Source: Candidatus Poribacteria bacterium (GTDB lineage: Bacteria > Poribacteria > WGA-4E > JAJDTR01). Taken from it: 64,000 nucleotides of DNA. The notes beneath the pieces were generated by a model that was given only the letters and a program-made list of their open reading frames with translations, searched no databases and was not told the DNA's origin. The stretch lies in assembly GCA_028820655.1 (NCBI GenBank), contig JAPPIK010000025.1:124001-188000 (forward strand). The letters are read 5' to 3'. A program made the position numbers and the translations under genes. Positions within the stretch are counted from its first letter, which is position 1; every line of letters begins with the position of its first letter. Of the stretch, positions 30,764-38,641 are shown one piece after another.

Positions 30764-31671
30764 TGAACCAACGAATCCACACGATGCTCTTTCCTACGCT
30801 ATTGATTTGCATGCTTAGTGCGGCATGGGGATGCGGCGAGAGCGAGACCGGAATCACGGACGAAATAGACAAGATTGACGAGGACAAAGTTGATGTGATA
30901 GATGAGGGACCAGCTTCAGTCGGCACTGGCAGTATTCGAGGGCTGTTGGTGGACCAAGGAACGAAACAGACCTTGAGGAATTCCCCGGTTCAGCTTGTCG
31001 ATAGCCAAGGTGAAGTTAGGGAAACCGTGACTTCACGATCCGGAGTCTTTGAATTTGCGAATCTACCCGTCGGTCAAAAATATACGGTGGTCGTTGAACT
31101 GGACGGGTATGACAAACATGAATCTGTTGTCACTCCCGCCGCGGCTGATGAGACGGTGACAGTTACGGTCAATCTCGCACCTACTATCAATGAGGAGGAA
31201 TTTCCTCAGGGCGACGGCTTGAGCGTAGGCACAAAGGCGCCGAATTTTGAGCTCAAGGACGGAAACGGAAAAGCACATTCGCTTGCCGATTACGCCGGCA
31301 AACAACGTGTCGTATTGCTATTTGATCGAGGGGCGTGGTGACCGTTCTGCACCCTGCAATTCGGCGAATTGCAAAAGAGCTATCAGGCAATCAAGGCGGA
31401 GAACGCGGAACTTGTGGTCATTACTACGGACAAGCAGGCGGTAGTCAAGGATACCGCAAACAAGCTTGGGCTCGAATTTGTCACGCTTTCGGATCCAGAT
31501 AGACAGGCGATCGACGCGTACAACGCCGCAGACCCGTTCAATCCTCGCATAGCACGGCCACAGTATTATATTGTCGATGAATCCGGGATCATTCGATGGA
31601 AGTTCCTCGATGAACGTAAGGTTGGCCGGCTGCCAGCACCCAAGGTAGTAGAGGCGCTGAAGAATCTTTAA
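30760..31671 (+). CDS. Exported carboxypeptidase-regulatory/redoxin fusion, predicted selenoprotein (UGA = Sec)
   Basis: Read through the TGA at 31339-31341, the product is 303 residues: a lipoprotein-like signal (LICMLSAAWGC), an acidic linker, and a carboxypeptidase-regulatory-like beta domain (about 45-135: GSIRGLLVDQGTKQTLRNSP). An AhpC/TSA redoxin domain follows from about residue 150 (KAPNFELKDGNGKAHSLADY). The TGA falls in the active-site motif GAW-U-PFC, where relatives have Cys-Pro-x-Cys. The rest of the domain follows in frame (KAENAELVVITTDKQ, PQYYIVDESGIIRW), which argues against a nonsense mutation or frameshift. A SECIS-like hairpin lies just after the TGA. The gene overlaps the TlpA gene by 4 bases and precedes the DUF362 gene by 14. 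If the TGA really stopped translation, the product would lose its whole catalytic core. Confidence 0.85.
31355..31373 (+). promoter_or_regulatory. Candidate bacterial SECIS hairpin
   Basis: TGCAATTC-GGC-GAATTGCA is a perfect 8-bp stem with a three-base G-rich loop. It begins 13 nt after the in-frame TGA, so the loop guanines lie 22-23 nt after it. Bacterial SECIS elements are small hairpins at about this distance within the coding region, with a conserved guanine in the apical loop for SelB binding. Confidence 0.75.
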
Positions 31672-31685
31672 CAAGGTTTGCACGC

Positions 31686-32855
31686 ATGGGAAGAATGGAA
31701 GAACCAGCCGGACAGGCGGCGTCGGATCCGATTGTGGCACAGATTTTGGCTGACTGCGCACAGGTTTCAGGTGAGTTGTCCCCCGATACTGAACCTATTG
31801 AATCCATCACTCGCAGGCGCTTTTTGAAGGGCGCGATCGGAGCAGGCGTCGCCGCGAGCGCATGGGCTAGTGTCAGCCGCGAATCGTCAGCGCAATTAGA
31901 CACATTACCGGCAGATGGCGAATCGCTGGAGCCGCTCGTTCCCGTGGTCGAAGTCACGAGCGACAAGGCTTGGAAGGACGATGTCCTTGATGAGCAGATT
32001 GTTAGCGAGATGATGGATCGTGCAGTTATGAAGTTGGCGGGACGTGATTCCGCCAAACAGGCCTGGAAAGACTTTGTTCTTCCGGACGACATTGTCGGGA
32101 TCAAGGTAAATCCTCTTGCCGGAAAACAGTTTAGTACCCGACGTGTTATCGTAGACAAGATTATTGAAGGTTTGTACGGCGCCGGGGTACTCAAGAATCA
32201 GATTGTCATTTGGGATCGATTCGAGGCACATTTAATCGACGCCGGGTATGAAATCAATCAGACAGATCGTGGTGTTCGAGTGTACGCTACGGACAGTCCG
32301 GGAGTCGGCTACGACGATACGATTTTCTACGAGACAGAAAAAGATAGCGTCATTCGCCGCGAAAACGACGGCATTAAATCTCGGTACTCCAAGATTGTTA
32401 CACGGGACTTGGACGTCATCATCAATGTTCCGGTGATGAAACACCACGCCATGACCGGCGTGAGCGGGTGTCTGAAAAACCTCGCATTTGGGAGTGTCGA
32501 CAATACGCGTCGTTTCCATCCGAGTCCGCTGCACTGCGATCCTGCGGTTGCAGAGGTGTTCGATCATGAAATTCTCCGGGGCAAAGTGGTATTGAATATC
32601 GTGGACGGACTTCTGGCTTCATTTGACGGCGGTCCCATGTACAGTTCGAAAGGCGAATGGAAATACGGCGGGATACTCATGAGTAGAGACCCCGTTGCGC
32701 TAGATCAGATCGTACTTCGATCCGTTGGAGACAAACGCGAGGAACAGGGGTTGCCATCGATCACGCGCTTGTCCAATCATATCCGTTCCGCGTGGCGGGC
32801 AGACATCGGGACGAACGATCTTGATGAGATGGACATTCAGCAGATTAAGGTTTAG
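31686..32855 (+). CDS. Tat-exported DUF362 protein
   Basis: The 389-residue protein has a twin-arginine signal, RRRFLKGAIGAGVAASAWA, preceded by about 40 residues. The body is a DUF362 domain (VGIKVNPLAGKQFSTRR, then NVPVMKHHAMTGVSGCLKNL and IVDGLLASFDGGP). DUF362 proteins are of uncertain function and often occur with ferredoxin-type redox genes; Tat export implies a folded, possibly cofactor-bearing protein outside the inner membrane. The extra N-terminal residues before the RR are unusual; a start at 31695 is also possible. It follows the redoxin gene by 14 bases and is likely in the same operon. Confidence 0.85.
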   Translation: MGRMEEPAGQAASDPIVAQILADCAQVSGELSPDTEPIESITRRRFLKGAIGAGVAASAWASVSRESSAQLDTLPADGESLEPLVPVVEVTSDKAWKDDVLDEQIVSEMMDRAVMKLAGRDSAKQAWKDFVLPDDIVGIKVNPLAGKQFSTRRVIVDKIIEGLYGAGVLKNQIVIWDRFEAHLIDAGYEINQTDRGVRVYATDSPGVGYDDTIFYETEKDSVIRRENDGIKSRYSKIVTRDLDVIINVPVMKHHAMTGVSGCLKNLAFGSVDNTRRFHPSPLHCDPAVAEVFDHEILRGKVVLNIVDGLLASFDGGPMYSSKGEWKYGGILMSRDPVALDQIVLRSVGDKREEQGLPSITRLSNHIRSAWRADIGTNDLDEMDIQQIKV

Positions 32856-32922
32856 GGCGAGATTTTGCGAGGACTCAATCGACAGTGACTTAAGTTTTCG
32901 AATACACCAAGCGAGTTCACCA

Positions 32923-33462
32923 ATGATGCCTCAATCCATAGCCATGCTCACGGCACTCGCTGTCGCAGCCATGGGATGCGCTGCGATTGGAAAAGGCAAT
33001 GGGCCGAGTTCTTACTCCACCGTCCCTAAGATGGTATGCACATCACCTCAGATGGTAGACGGAGATCTAAACACGGGAGACACCCTATACATTGAAGGGA
33101 CGATGGGGTCGGGCGAACGAACGGTGAGCACTCCCGACTCGCAGTACGCGGACATGTTTGCACCCACGACCGTGACGCTGCCCGCAAAACGGAGGGTGGT
33201 TTCGATTGTACTCCACGCCAGAAACCTCACCAATTTCAAAGTGCTGGCGCGGGACGGAAGTGAATGGAAGGAGTTGCACCGAATTCGAAATAACCGATTA
33301 AACCGTGTCGTACTGACCAAATCGGTTGAAACGGACGCGTTACGATTCATAGCCATTGACTTTGGTCAAATTCGCGGGCGACCCCGCCCTGAAATCCAGG
33401 AGATAGAAGTATCTGTAGAAATTCAAAAGGAAGAAGCATTTCGAAGCCTTTCAGGGAACTAG
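32923..33462 (+). CDS. Lipoprotein with discoidin-like beta-sandwich
   Basis: From the ATG at 32923 (a second ATG follows at once) the product is 179 residues with a lipoprotein signal (LTALAVAAMGC). The mature part has the strand pattern of an F5/8 type C (discoidin) domain: RVVSIVLHARNLTNFKVLA, then SEWKELHRI and RFIAIDFGQ. Such folds bind carbohydrate or other ligands at surfaces. The longer open frame upstream overlaps the DUF362 gene and is not protein-like. The gap to DUF362 is 67 bases on the same strand. Family assignment is by pattern only. Confidence 0.6.
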   Translation: MMPQSIAMLTALAVAAMGCAAIGKGNGPSSYSTVPKMVCTSPQMVDGDLNTGDTLYIEGTMGSGERTVSTPDSQYADMFAPTTVTLPAKRRVVSIVLHARNLTNFKVLARDGSEWKELHRIRNNRLNRVVLTKSVETDALRFIAIDFGQIRGRPRPEIQEIEVSVEIQKEEAFRSLSGN

Positions 33463-33568
33463 TCCGAAACTACTACACGTGAATCTCATCAATTTCTTTA
33501 TGGAACGCCTCAAGGTACGGCGTTCCGATTATCACTCATCGCGTTTCATGTATATTGAGGAGGTTATC

Positions 33569-33811
33569 ATGCGAAAAAACTGGCTAACCACTTGGTCATT
33601 CGTAATCCTCGCGGCACTGGTTACTTTATCAGGCTGTGTGACGACGTTTACGCCAACAGGACAGTTTCAGGTTGGTCTGACACAATCGGCAAACGACAGT
33701 GTACCCGAGGTGCTCGCGGACTTTGAAACCAGTGAAGAAAGCAGTGTTGCCGGCGATGTTACGAAGAAGTCTAGCAGTAGCTGCGCCGGCGGCGTGTGCA
33801 CGATCTATTGA
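33569..33811 (+). CDS. Small lipoprotein (80 aa)
   Basis: AGGAGG lies five to six bases before the ATG at 33569. The product has a lipoprotein signal (FVILAALVTLSGC) and about 55 mature residues rich in Ser, Thr and acidic residues. It ends SSSCAGGVCTIY, whose two cysteines could form a disulfide or a metal site. I do not recognise a family. It sits between two other exported-protein genes on the same strand, 21 bases before the next. Confidence 0.7.
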   Translation: MRKNWLTTWSFVILAALVTLSGCVTTFTPTGQFQVGLTQSANDSVPEVLADFETSEESSVAGDVTKKSSSSCAGGVCTIY

Positions 33812-33832
33812 GAGAAGGGGAGGGGAAATCCG

Positions 33833-34654
33833 ATGATTAGGAAAATCTCTTGTCCTGTTCTTGTTTTCTTTTTAGTAACATTAATGCTGGGGAGTAACAG
33901 TTCCGCACAGCATGTGCAGGTAGAAGATTTCGCAAAGGATGCGGAATTTACGGCTACGCTCGAAGCGCTCCCTGAACGATCCTCAGGGCTGGAACGTCCG
34001 ATTGTTAGGCTGCAACATCCGCCAATCACCATTCACCCGGAAACCCACACCGAGTTTCGGGTTCCCCTCGCACCATCCAATTCTAACCCCACTAAGTGGA
34101 AGATTCTGACGGTAACACCGGATCCGAATTTTGATTACAAGATTGAAGTTAAAACACCCGATCCGGGGACAGATTACAAAATGAACATTGTCCCCAATCA
34201 GATGCAATCGCCCCCCACTACTTGGGTGCAAGGACTCCCTCACGGGCAGGTCCCAGAATTCCCTACCGCGCCGCGAAAAATGGACGAGGAATCAACGGCT
34301 AGGCTTGAAGCACTACCTGAACAATCCTTAGGGCTGGAACGTCCGATCGTCCGGCTGCCACATCCGCCAATCACGATTCACCCCGAAACGCACAGCGAGC
34401 TTCGGGTTCCCATCGTACCTCCCAATTCAAACCTTAGGTGGAAGATTCAGACGGTAACACCGGATCCGAATTATGATTACAAGATGGCAGTTGCCACACC
34501 CGATCCGGGGACAGATTACAAAATGATCATTGTTCCCAATCAGATGCAATTGCCCCCTAACACCGGTATACAAGGACACCCTCACGGACAGATCCCGAAA
34601 TTCCCTACCACGCCGCGAAAAAGGGAATACCAGCCGCGGGGTGACGCGAAATGA
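33833..34654 (+). CDS. Exported proline-rich protein made of two long repeats
   Basis: The 273-residue product has a signal peptide (ISCPVLVFFLVTLMLGSNSSAQ) and then two copies of a roughly 115-residue unit (starting near residues 42 and 155). Each unit holds LERPIVRL, HPPITIHPETH, WKI.TVTPDPN, DYK and TPDPGTDYKM. The units are also alike at DNA level, so the duplication is recent. There is no globular signature; the Pro/Asp/Thr repeats suggest an extended surface or periplasmic protein. The stop overlaps the AlkD-like gene start (ATGA), so the two are probably translated together. No known family was recognised. Confidence 0.7.
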   Translation: MIRKISCPVLVFFLVTLMLGSNSSAQHVQVEDFAKDAEFTATLEALPERSSGLERPIVRLQHPPITIHPETHTEFRVPLAPSNSNPTKWKILTVTPDPNFDYKIEVKTPDPGTDYKMNIVPNQMQSPPTTWVQGLPHGQVPEFPTAPRKMDEESTARLEALPEQSLGLERPIVRLPHPPITIHPETHSELRVPIVPPNSNLRWKIQTVTPDPNYDYKMAVATPDPGTDYKMIIVPNQMQLPPNTGIQGHPHGQIPKFPTTPRKREYQPRGDAK

Positions 34655-35334
34655 CATTGCAGGATGTTCTACAAGAACTGGAGTCACTAGGTACGGCGCA
34701 GAACCGAAAGGTTTACCGGCGTCACGGTGCATGCGAGAATCTTTACGGCGTGAGTTTCGCCAACCTAAGAAAGATGGCGAAACAACTGAAAATCGACCAC
34801 TCCTTGGCGCAACAGTTGTGGTCAACAAGCAATCACGAAGCCCAACTTCTTGCGAGCATGATTGCCGATCCGGAAACGGCAGAGGAGAGCTTGGTGGATA
34901 GGTGGATAACGGAATTGGCTGACCGCATCGTGACGAGCGAGTTCACGGTTTTTGTCAGCAAGACACCATATTTCCACGCGAAAACGGGGGAGTGGCTCGA
35001 TTCCGAAGAGGAGTGGATTGGGCGAGCCGGTTGGCAACTCTTGGCACTGCTTGCAATGAACGACGAGAGTACGCCGGATTCTTACTTCGAGAATTACCTT
35101 GGGATTATTGAGCGCGAGATTCATACGCGGCAGAATATGGTACGCGATGCCATGAACTCCGCGCTGATTGCTATCGGCATTCGCAACCCGGCACTCGAAA
35201 AAAAAGCGCTGTCAGCGGCGAAAACAATAGGAAAAGTAGAGGTTGATCACGGCGAAACGAGTTGTAAAACTCCGGACGCGGCGGAGTATATTCGCAAGAC
35301 GGTTGCGCGAAAGAAACAGCGCAAGAAACGTTAG
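34651..35334 (+). CDS. DNA alkylation repeat protein (AlkD-like HEAT-repeat glycosylase family)
   Basis: The 227-residue helical protein fits the AlkD/AlkC family that excises N3- and N7-alkylated purines without base flipping: LRKMAKQLKIDHSLAQQLW, then WITELADRIVTSEF and WIGRAGWQLLALLAM, then REIHTRQNMVRDAMNSALIAIG and a basic end (KKQRKKR). The cytoplasmic repair function contrasts with the exported protein whose gene it overlaps by 4 bases. The start ATG at 34651 is clear from the overlap. Several family members are non-catalytic, and I cannot confirm the active-site Asp by eye. Confidence 0.85.
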   Translation: MTLQDVLQELESLGTAQNRKVYRRHGACENLYGVSFANLRKMAKQLKIDHSLAQQLWSTSNHEAQLLASMIADPETAEESLVDRWITELADRIVTSEFTVFVSKTPYFHAKTGEWLDSEEEWIGRAGWQLLALLAMNDESTPDSYFENYLGIIEREIHTRQNMVRDAMNSALIAIGIRNPALEKKALSAAKTIGKVEVDHGETSCKTPDAAEYIRKTVARKKQRKKR

Positions 35335-35471
35335 AGACACCTTCCCAAAGGGCTGTTGGTTTGGCTAATTTTCCGCGAGAATTACATTCCAAGAATGCCG
35401 CCTTTTCGATAACTGCCTCAAACACTATCCCTCCATCTGCAACCTCACGAATAGAGCCGTCTCTCCAGAAT

Positions 35472-36146
35472 TTATTTTGCAACCGGCTCCATCATCACCT
35501 GTCCAAGTGAGAACCGTTGACGTGGCTCCAGCGCTTCCACATGGCGCGGGAACGGCACATAGCCCGGTTTACGGATATAGATGTTTGATGCTATTCCAGA
35601 CCAAAGGTCAAGGGAGAATCTACCACTTTCATCCGAGACAGCGCTCAACGTTGCACACACCCCGGTTGAACACTCGACCTGAATCTCCGCGTTTTCGAGC
35701 GGCAGTTTGTTCGATTTGTCAACGGTTTGCCCTACCAACGTGGCTGCTTCCGACCTGTCTCTCAGGATAACAAGGTCCGCTTCGACAGATTGTCCCGGTT
35801 CAACCTTGAGATTTCGAATCGAAATGTCGGTGAAAAACCCCGTCGCAACGACTTGCAAACTGTACTCTCCCCTATGCAGGAGGGTTATTTCATAGCGTCC
35901 CGTTTCATCGGCGGTTGTGGTGGTATATTCATTTCCATTCCGATAGGCAATGACCAATGGTTGAACCTTTTGGGGCAGAATGCGTCCCGTGATTTTGGCG
36001 CCTGTTTCGGAGTCTGAATCGGTAAAGTCCCTAGATTCACTTGCAGGTTCAAGCGTTCCGCTGTCTCCGCAACCTACCGCGATCAATAGACAAAATACAG
36101 CCAGCCGATAAAGCCCCACCGTCGAGCACCCCTTAAAACACAACAT
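35472..36146 (-). CDS. Lipoprotein with two carboxypeptidase-regulatory-like domains
   Basis: From the ATG at 36146 (AGG four bases upstream) the product is about 224 residues, with a lipoprotein signal (LAVFCLLIAVGC), an acidic linker, and two beta-sandwich repeats. These are about 55-130 (ITGRILPQKVQPLVIAYRNG, then ETGRYEITLLHRGEYSLQV) and 140-215 (LVGQTVDKSNKLPLENAEIQ). This transthyretin-like fold is common in exported bacterial proteins that bind surfaces or act as spacers; the same domain occurs in the redoxin fusion at 30760. It converges with the AlkD-like gene. An earlier Met at 36173 is possible. Confidence 0.78.
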   Translation of the reverse strand: MLCFKGCSTVGLYRLAVFCLLIAVGCGDSGTLEPASESRDFTDSDSETGAKITGRILPQKVQPLVIAYRNGNEYTTTTADETGRYEITLLHRGEYSLQVVATGFFTDISIRNLKVEPGQSVEADLVILRDRSEAATLVGQTVDKSNKLPLENAEIQVECSTGVCATLSAVSDESGRFSLDLWSGIASNIYIRKPGYVPFPRHVEALEPRQRFSLGQVMMEPVAK

Positions 36147-36452
36147 AAAACCTGTCGAAAGATGCAAATCCATTAGAGTGTTGAGGATTTATTTCTAATA
36201 TGATACACTCACGCAGCGGGGAATTCCAAGAACAAATATTGGGAGCCCCGCCAAACCAAATTAGCGCGATGGCTTGCAGAGTTCCGGCGAACGCCTGGTT
36301 TATGTAACGGGATAAGGATGGCGATCGAGTTCCCATCGCGACAGAGAATCTCTTGACGGCCCGGCAAGATTTGACGAACGCCGATGGTACCGTACACAAA
36401 GGAAATCGTCAAGACAACAGCACATGTAAGCGCGCAACGAGGACTGCAACTC

Positions 36453-37280
36453 ATGGAAGACAGTCAACGAGAAAAGTACCAAGTTTCGGTCGAACAGCGA
36501 CGATTTTTTGGGCGAAACGGCTATCTGAAAGTTGAAGGGCTTGCAACGCCCCAAGAAATTGAGGAACTCGGCGAACACACAATGAACCTCGCTATGGGAA
36601 GGGTGGATTTTAGCAAACTGGAAGGTGTTACTCCCCGGAACGAAGGCAACTCGCCCGCAGAAATGGAGGATAAGTTCTTTCGTTTTATTCAATTTCACCG
36701 CCATCTTCCGCTTCATGAAAAGTACATGTTGCACCCACAAATCCTCGATGTACTTGAGGTGCTCATAGGGCCCGACGTGATGGCGATGCAATCGATGCTT
36801 TTCATTAAGCCGCCCCGTAAGAAAGGTCAAGCGTATCACCAAGATTCCTTTTATATAAAAACAGCCCCGGACACACTATGCGGGGCTTGGATTGCGGTAG
36901 ATGACTGCGATGAGGAAAACGGTTGCATGTACTTTATTCCCGGCTCAAACTTCGATCCGATTTATCAGGATGTCGCAGACCCCGACGACACCGGTAACTT
37001 CCATATCGGGATGACCGAGATTGTCGGCGTGGATGAAGACAGCGAGATTCCCGCGATAGCAAAAGCAGGGGATGTCATCTTTTTCCACGGCCACCTTATA
37101 CATCGCTCAAAGCAAAACAACTCTCCGGATCGATATCGTAGAGCGTATGTCTGTCATTACGCGAACGCACGGTCGTACACCGAATGGGGCGATGGCAATC
37201 AGAATCACATCCTAGCTCGCGGCTCTACCCATTTGCCGTTCGCCACCAGTCGTTTTGTAAAGCACGATCCCTCGGCGTGA
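36453..37280 (+). CDS. Phytanoyl-CoA dioxygenase (PhyH) family oxygenase
   Basis: This is a 275-residue Fe(II)/2-oxoglutarate oxygenase. The facial triad is visible: His and Asp in AYHQDSFYI (about residue 130), and the distal His in VIFFHGHLIHRSKQN (about 215), with a following Arg (PDRYRRAYVCHY) suited to bind 2-oxoglutarate. Members hydroxylate lipids or small natural products; the substrate is unknown. The Met at 36453 (MEDSQREKYQ) follows GAGGA by ten bases. A longer frame from 36384 is less likely. PhyH genes are numerous in sponge-symbiont genomes, consistent with the suggested source. Confidence 0.9.
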   Translation: MEDSQREKYQVSVEQRRFFGRNGYLKVEGLATPQEIEELGEHTMNLAMGRVDFSKLEGVTPRNEGNSPAEMEDKFFRFIQFHRHLPLHEKYMLHPQILDVLEVLIGPDVMAMQSMLFIKPPRKKGQAYHQDSFYIKTAPDTLCGAWIAVDDCDEENGCMYFIPGSNFDPIYQDVADPDDTGNFHIGMTEIVGVDEDSEIPAIAKAGDVIFFHGHLIHRSKQNNSPDRYRRAYVCHYANARSYTEWGDGNQNHILARGSTHLPFATSRFVKHDPSA

Positions 37281-37377
37281 AACGTCAGGCTCGGCGGTAT
37301 AGGCTAGATTTCACTCCTTGAGCAAGCCTTATCGGCTGAAACCAAAAGGCAATGTCTACCATTCGAGGCAGCCGACC

Positions 37378-37683
37378 ATGTTATTTGTTATCGCGATTTT
37401 CTTCGTTCCCCTCGTTACGTGGTTAGTTTTGTGGACCATTTCAAAACGTAGGGCGAAGGAAGAATCCGAGCCGCCGACCCTTCTTGAGATCTGTGCGCTC
37501 TGTCACGAAGAATTCGAGATGACCGAGCTTATCGAGAAGGAGGTTGGGGAGTATGGAAGAGTTTACTGTTTCTGCGGAGGCTGCATCGAAAGTTTGCTGC
37601 GTGAGTTTCGCCATCGCAAGGTCACGGGGAATGGGGCGGACGAATCTATCGTTGCTCAAGAGACTGGGGACATCAAGAATTAA
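37378..37683 (+). CDS. Small membrane protein with Cys-rich tail
   Basis: The 101-residue product has a membrane helix (FVIAIFFVPLVTWLVLWTI) and a soluble tail with CALCHEEFEM and YCFCGGC, two CxxC-type pairs that could bind zinc or form a zinc ribbon. A TTG at 37318 would add 20 residues. The family is not recognised. The end overlaps the glutamine cyclotransferase gene by about 50 bases, which suggests coupling or that one start is wrong. Confidence 0.55.
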   Translation: MLFVIAIFFVPLVTWLVLWTISKRRAKEESEPPTLLEICALCHEEFEMTELIEKEVGEYGRVYCFCGGCIESLLREFRHRKVTGNGADESIVAQETGDIKN

Positions 37684-38506
37684 CACCCATTTGCCTGCCG
37701 TGCTGGCAATGGGTGTCCTACTCACTACGGCCTTCCCGGAGGATGCGCGGTCGGGCGATCGTTCCTCTACTCTTCGGCACAACTCTGAGTCTCGAAGCGC
37801 CTCGACTATCCCCGTCTATACTTTCAAGGTGATCAACGTTTACCCTCATGACAGAAACGCATTTACGCAGGGACTCATTTTTGAGGATGGGGTTTTCATT
37901 GAAGGGACGGGGCTATATGGGGGATCGTCGCTACGCCGAGTTTCAATCAAAACCGGGGAGATCTTGCAGTACCGCGAACTTCCTCTCCATTTCTTTGGAG
38001 AGGGCGTTACAATATATGAGAATAGAATCATCCAATTGACGTGGCGATCGCACGTCGGCTTCGTTTATGACAAGGACAGTTTCGAACTGCTGCGGGAATT
38101 CAACTATCCAACGGAAGGCTGGGGTATTACATGCGACGGCAGACACCTCATCATGAGTGACGGCACCGCAAATCTTTATTTCCTGCATCCGGAAACTTTC
38201 GCAGAGCAAAATCGGCTGGCGGTTCAGGATGACTACGGCGCCGTTGACAGGCTAAACGAGCTAGAATTTGTAGACGGCGAAATCTACGCGAATGTTTTTC
38301 AAACCGATCGCATCGCGAGGATCAATCCGAAGACCGGTAGAGTGGTTGGATGGATTGACCTGAAAGGAATTCTTAGTCGCAAAGACCTTCAGCGACCGGT
38401 TGACGTGTTAAACGGTATCGCCTACGATGCTGAAAAAAAACGTCTGTTTGTCACGGGAAAACTTTGGCCCAAGCTATTTGAGATCGAGTTAATCCGGTTG
38501 GATTAA
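37631..38506 (+). CDS. Glutaminyl-peptide cyclotransferase (plant/bacterial beta-propeller type)
   Basis: This protein type converts N-terminal Gln to pyroglutamate. From the ATG at 37631 the product is about 291 residues, with an export signal (KRLGTSRINTHLPAVLAMGVLLTTAF) and a five-bladed propeller. Typical motifs are PHDRNAFTQGLIFEDG, EGTGLYGGSS, EGWGITCDG, LNELEFVDGEIYANV and NGIAYDAEKKRLFVTGK with LWPKLFEI near the end. All the characteristic acidic and Trp-containing turns are present. It should act in the periplasm. An open frame extends upstream to 37544 but overlaps the previous gene further. Confidence 0.9.
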   Translation: MGRTNLSLLKRLGTSRINTHLPAVLAMGVLLTTAFPEDARSGDRSSTLRHNSESRSASTIPVYTFKVINVYPHDRNAFTQGLIFEDGVFIEGTGLYGGSSLRRVSIKTGEILQYRELPLHFFGEGVTIYENRIIQLTWRSHVGFVYDKDSFELLREFNYPTEGWGITCDGRHLIMSDGTANLYFLHPETFAEQNRLAVQDDYGAVDRLNELEFVDGEIYANVFQTDRIARINPKTGRVVGWIDLKGILSRKDLQRPVDVLNGIAYDAEKKRLFVTGKLWPKLFEIELIRLD

Positions 38507-38641
38507 ATCCACTAGGGCTCGGAAGGCCTACCGTATTTATTATCGGGAGTTCTGTTACTCCTATTCGGCACTACCGGAATTGGGAAAACATAATTCCAAC
38601 TTTGCGCCGAGAACACACGCGAAATAAAAAGGAGTGCGTTA

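Noticed and set aside
30760-31341. Treating the redoxin gene as two separate genes (193 and 100 codons)
   Set aside because: Both parts are in one frame, together make one complete redoxin domain, and the only break is a TGA at the catalytic Cys with a SECIS-like hairpin.
35171-35482. 103-codon frame overlapping the end of the lipoprotein gene at 35472 and the AlkD-like gene
   Set aside because: TTG start, no ribosome binding site, and the second half is antisense to the AlkD-like gene.
36300-36842. 180-codon frame antisense to the PhyH-like gene
   Set aside because: Lies over conserved oxygenase motifs and has no family similarity.
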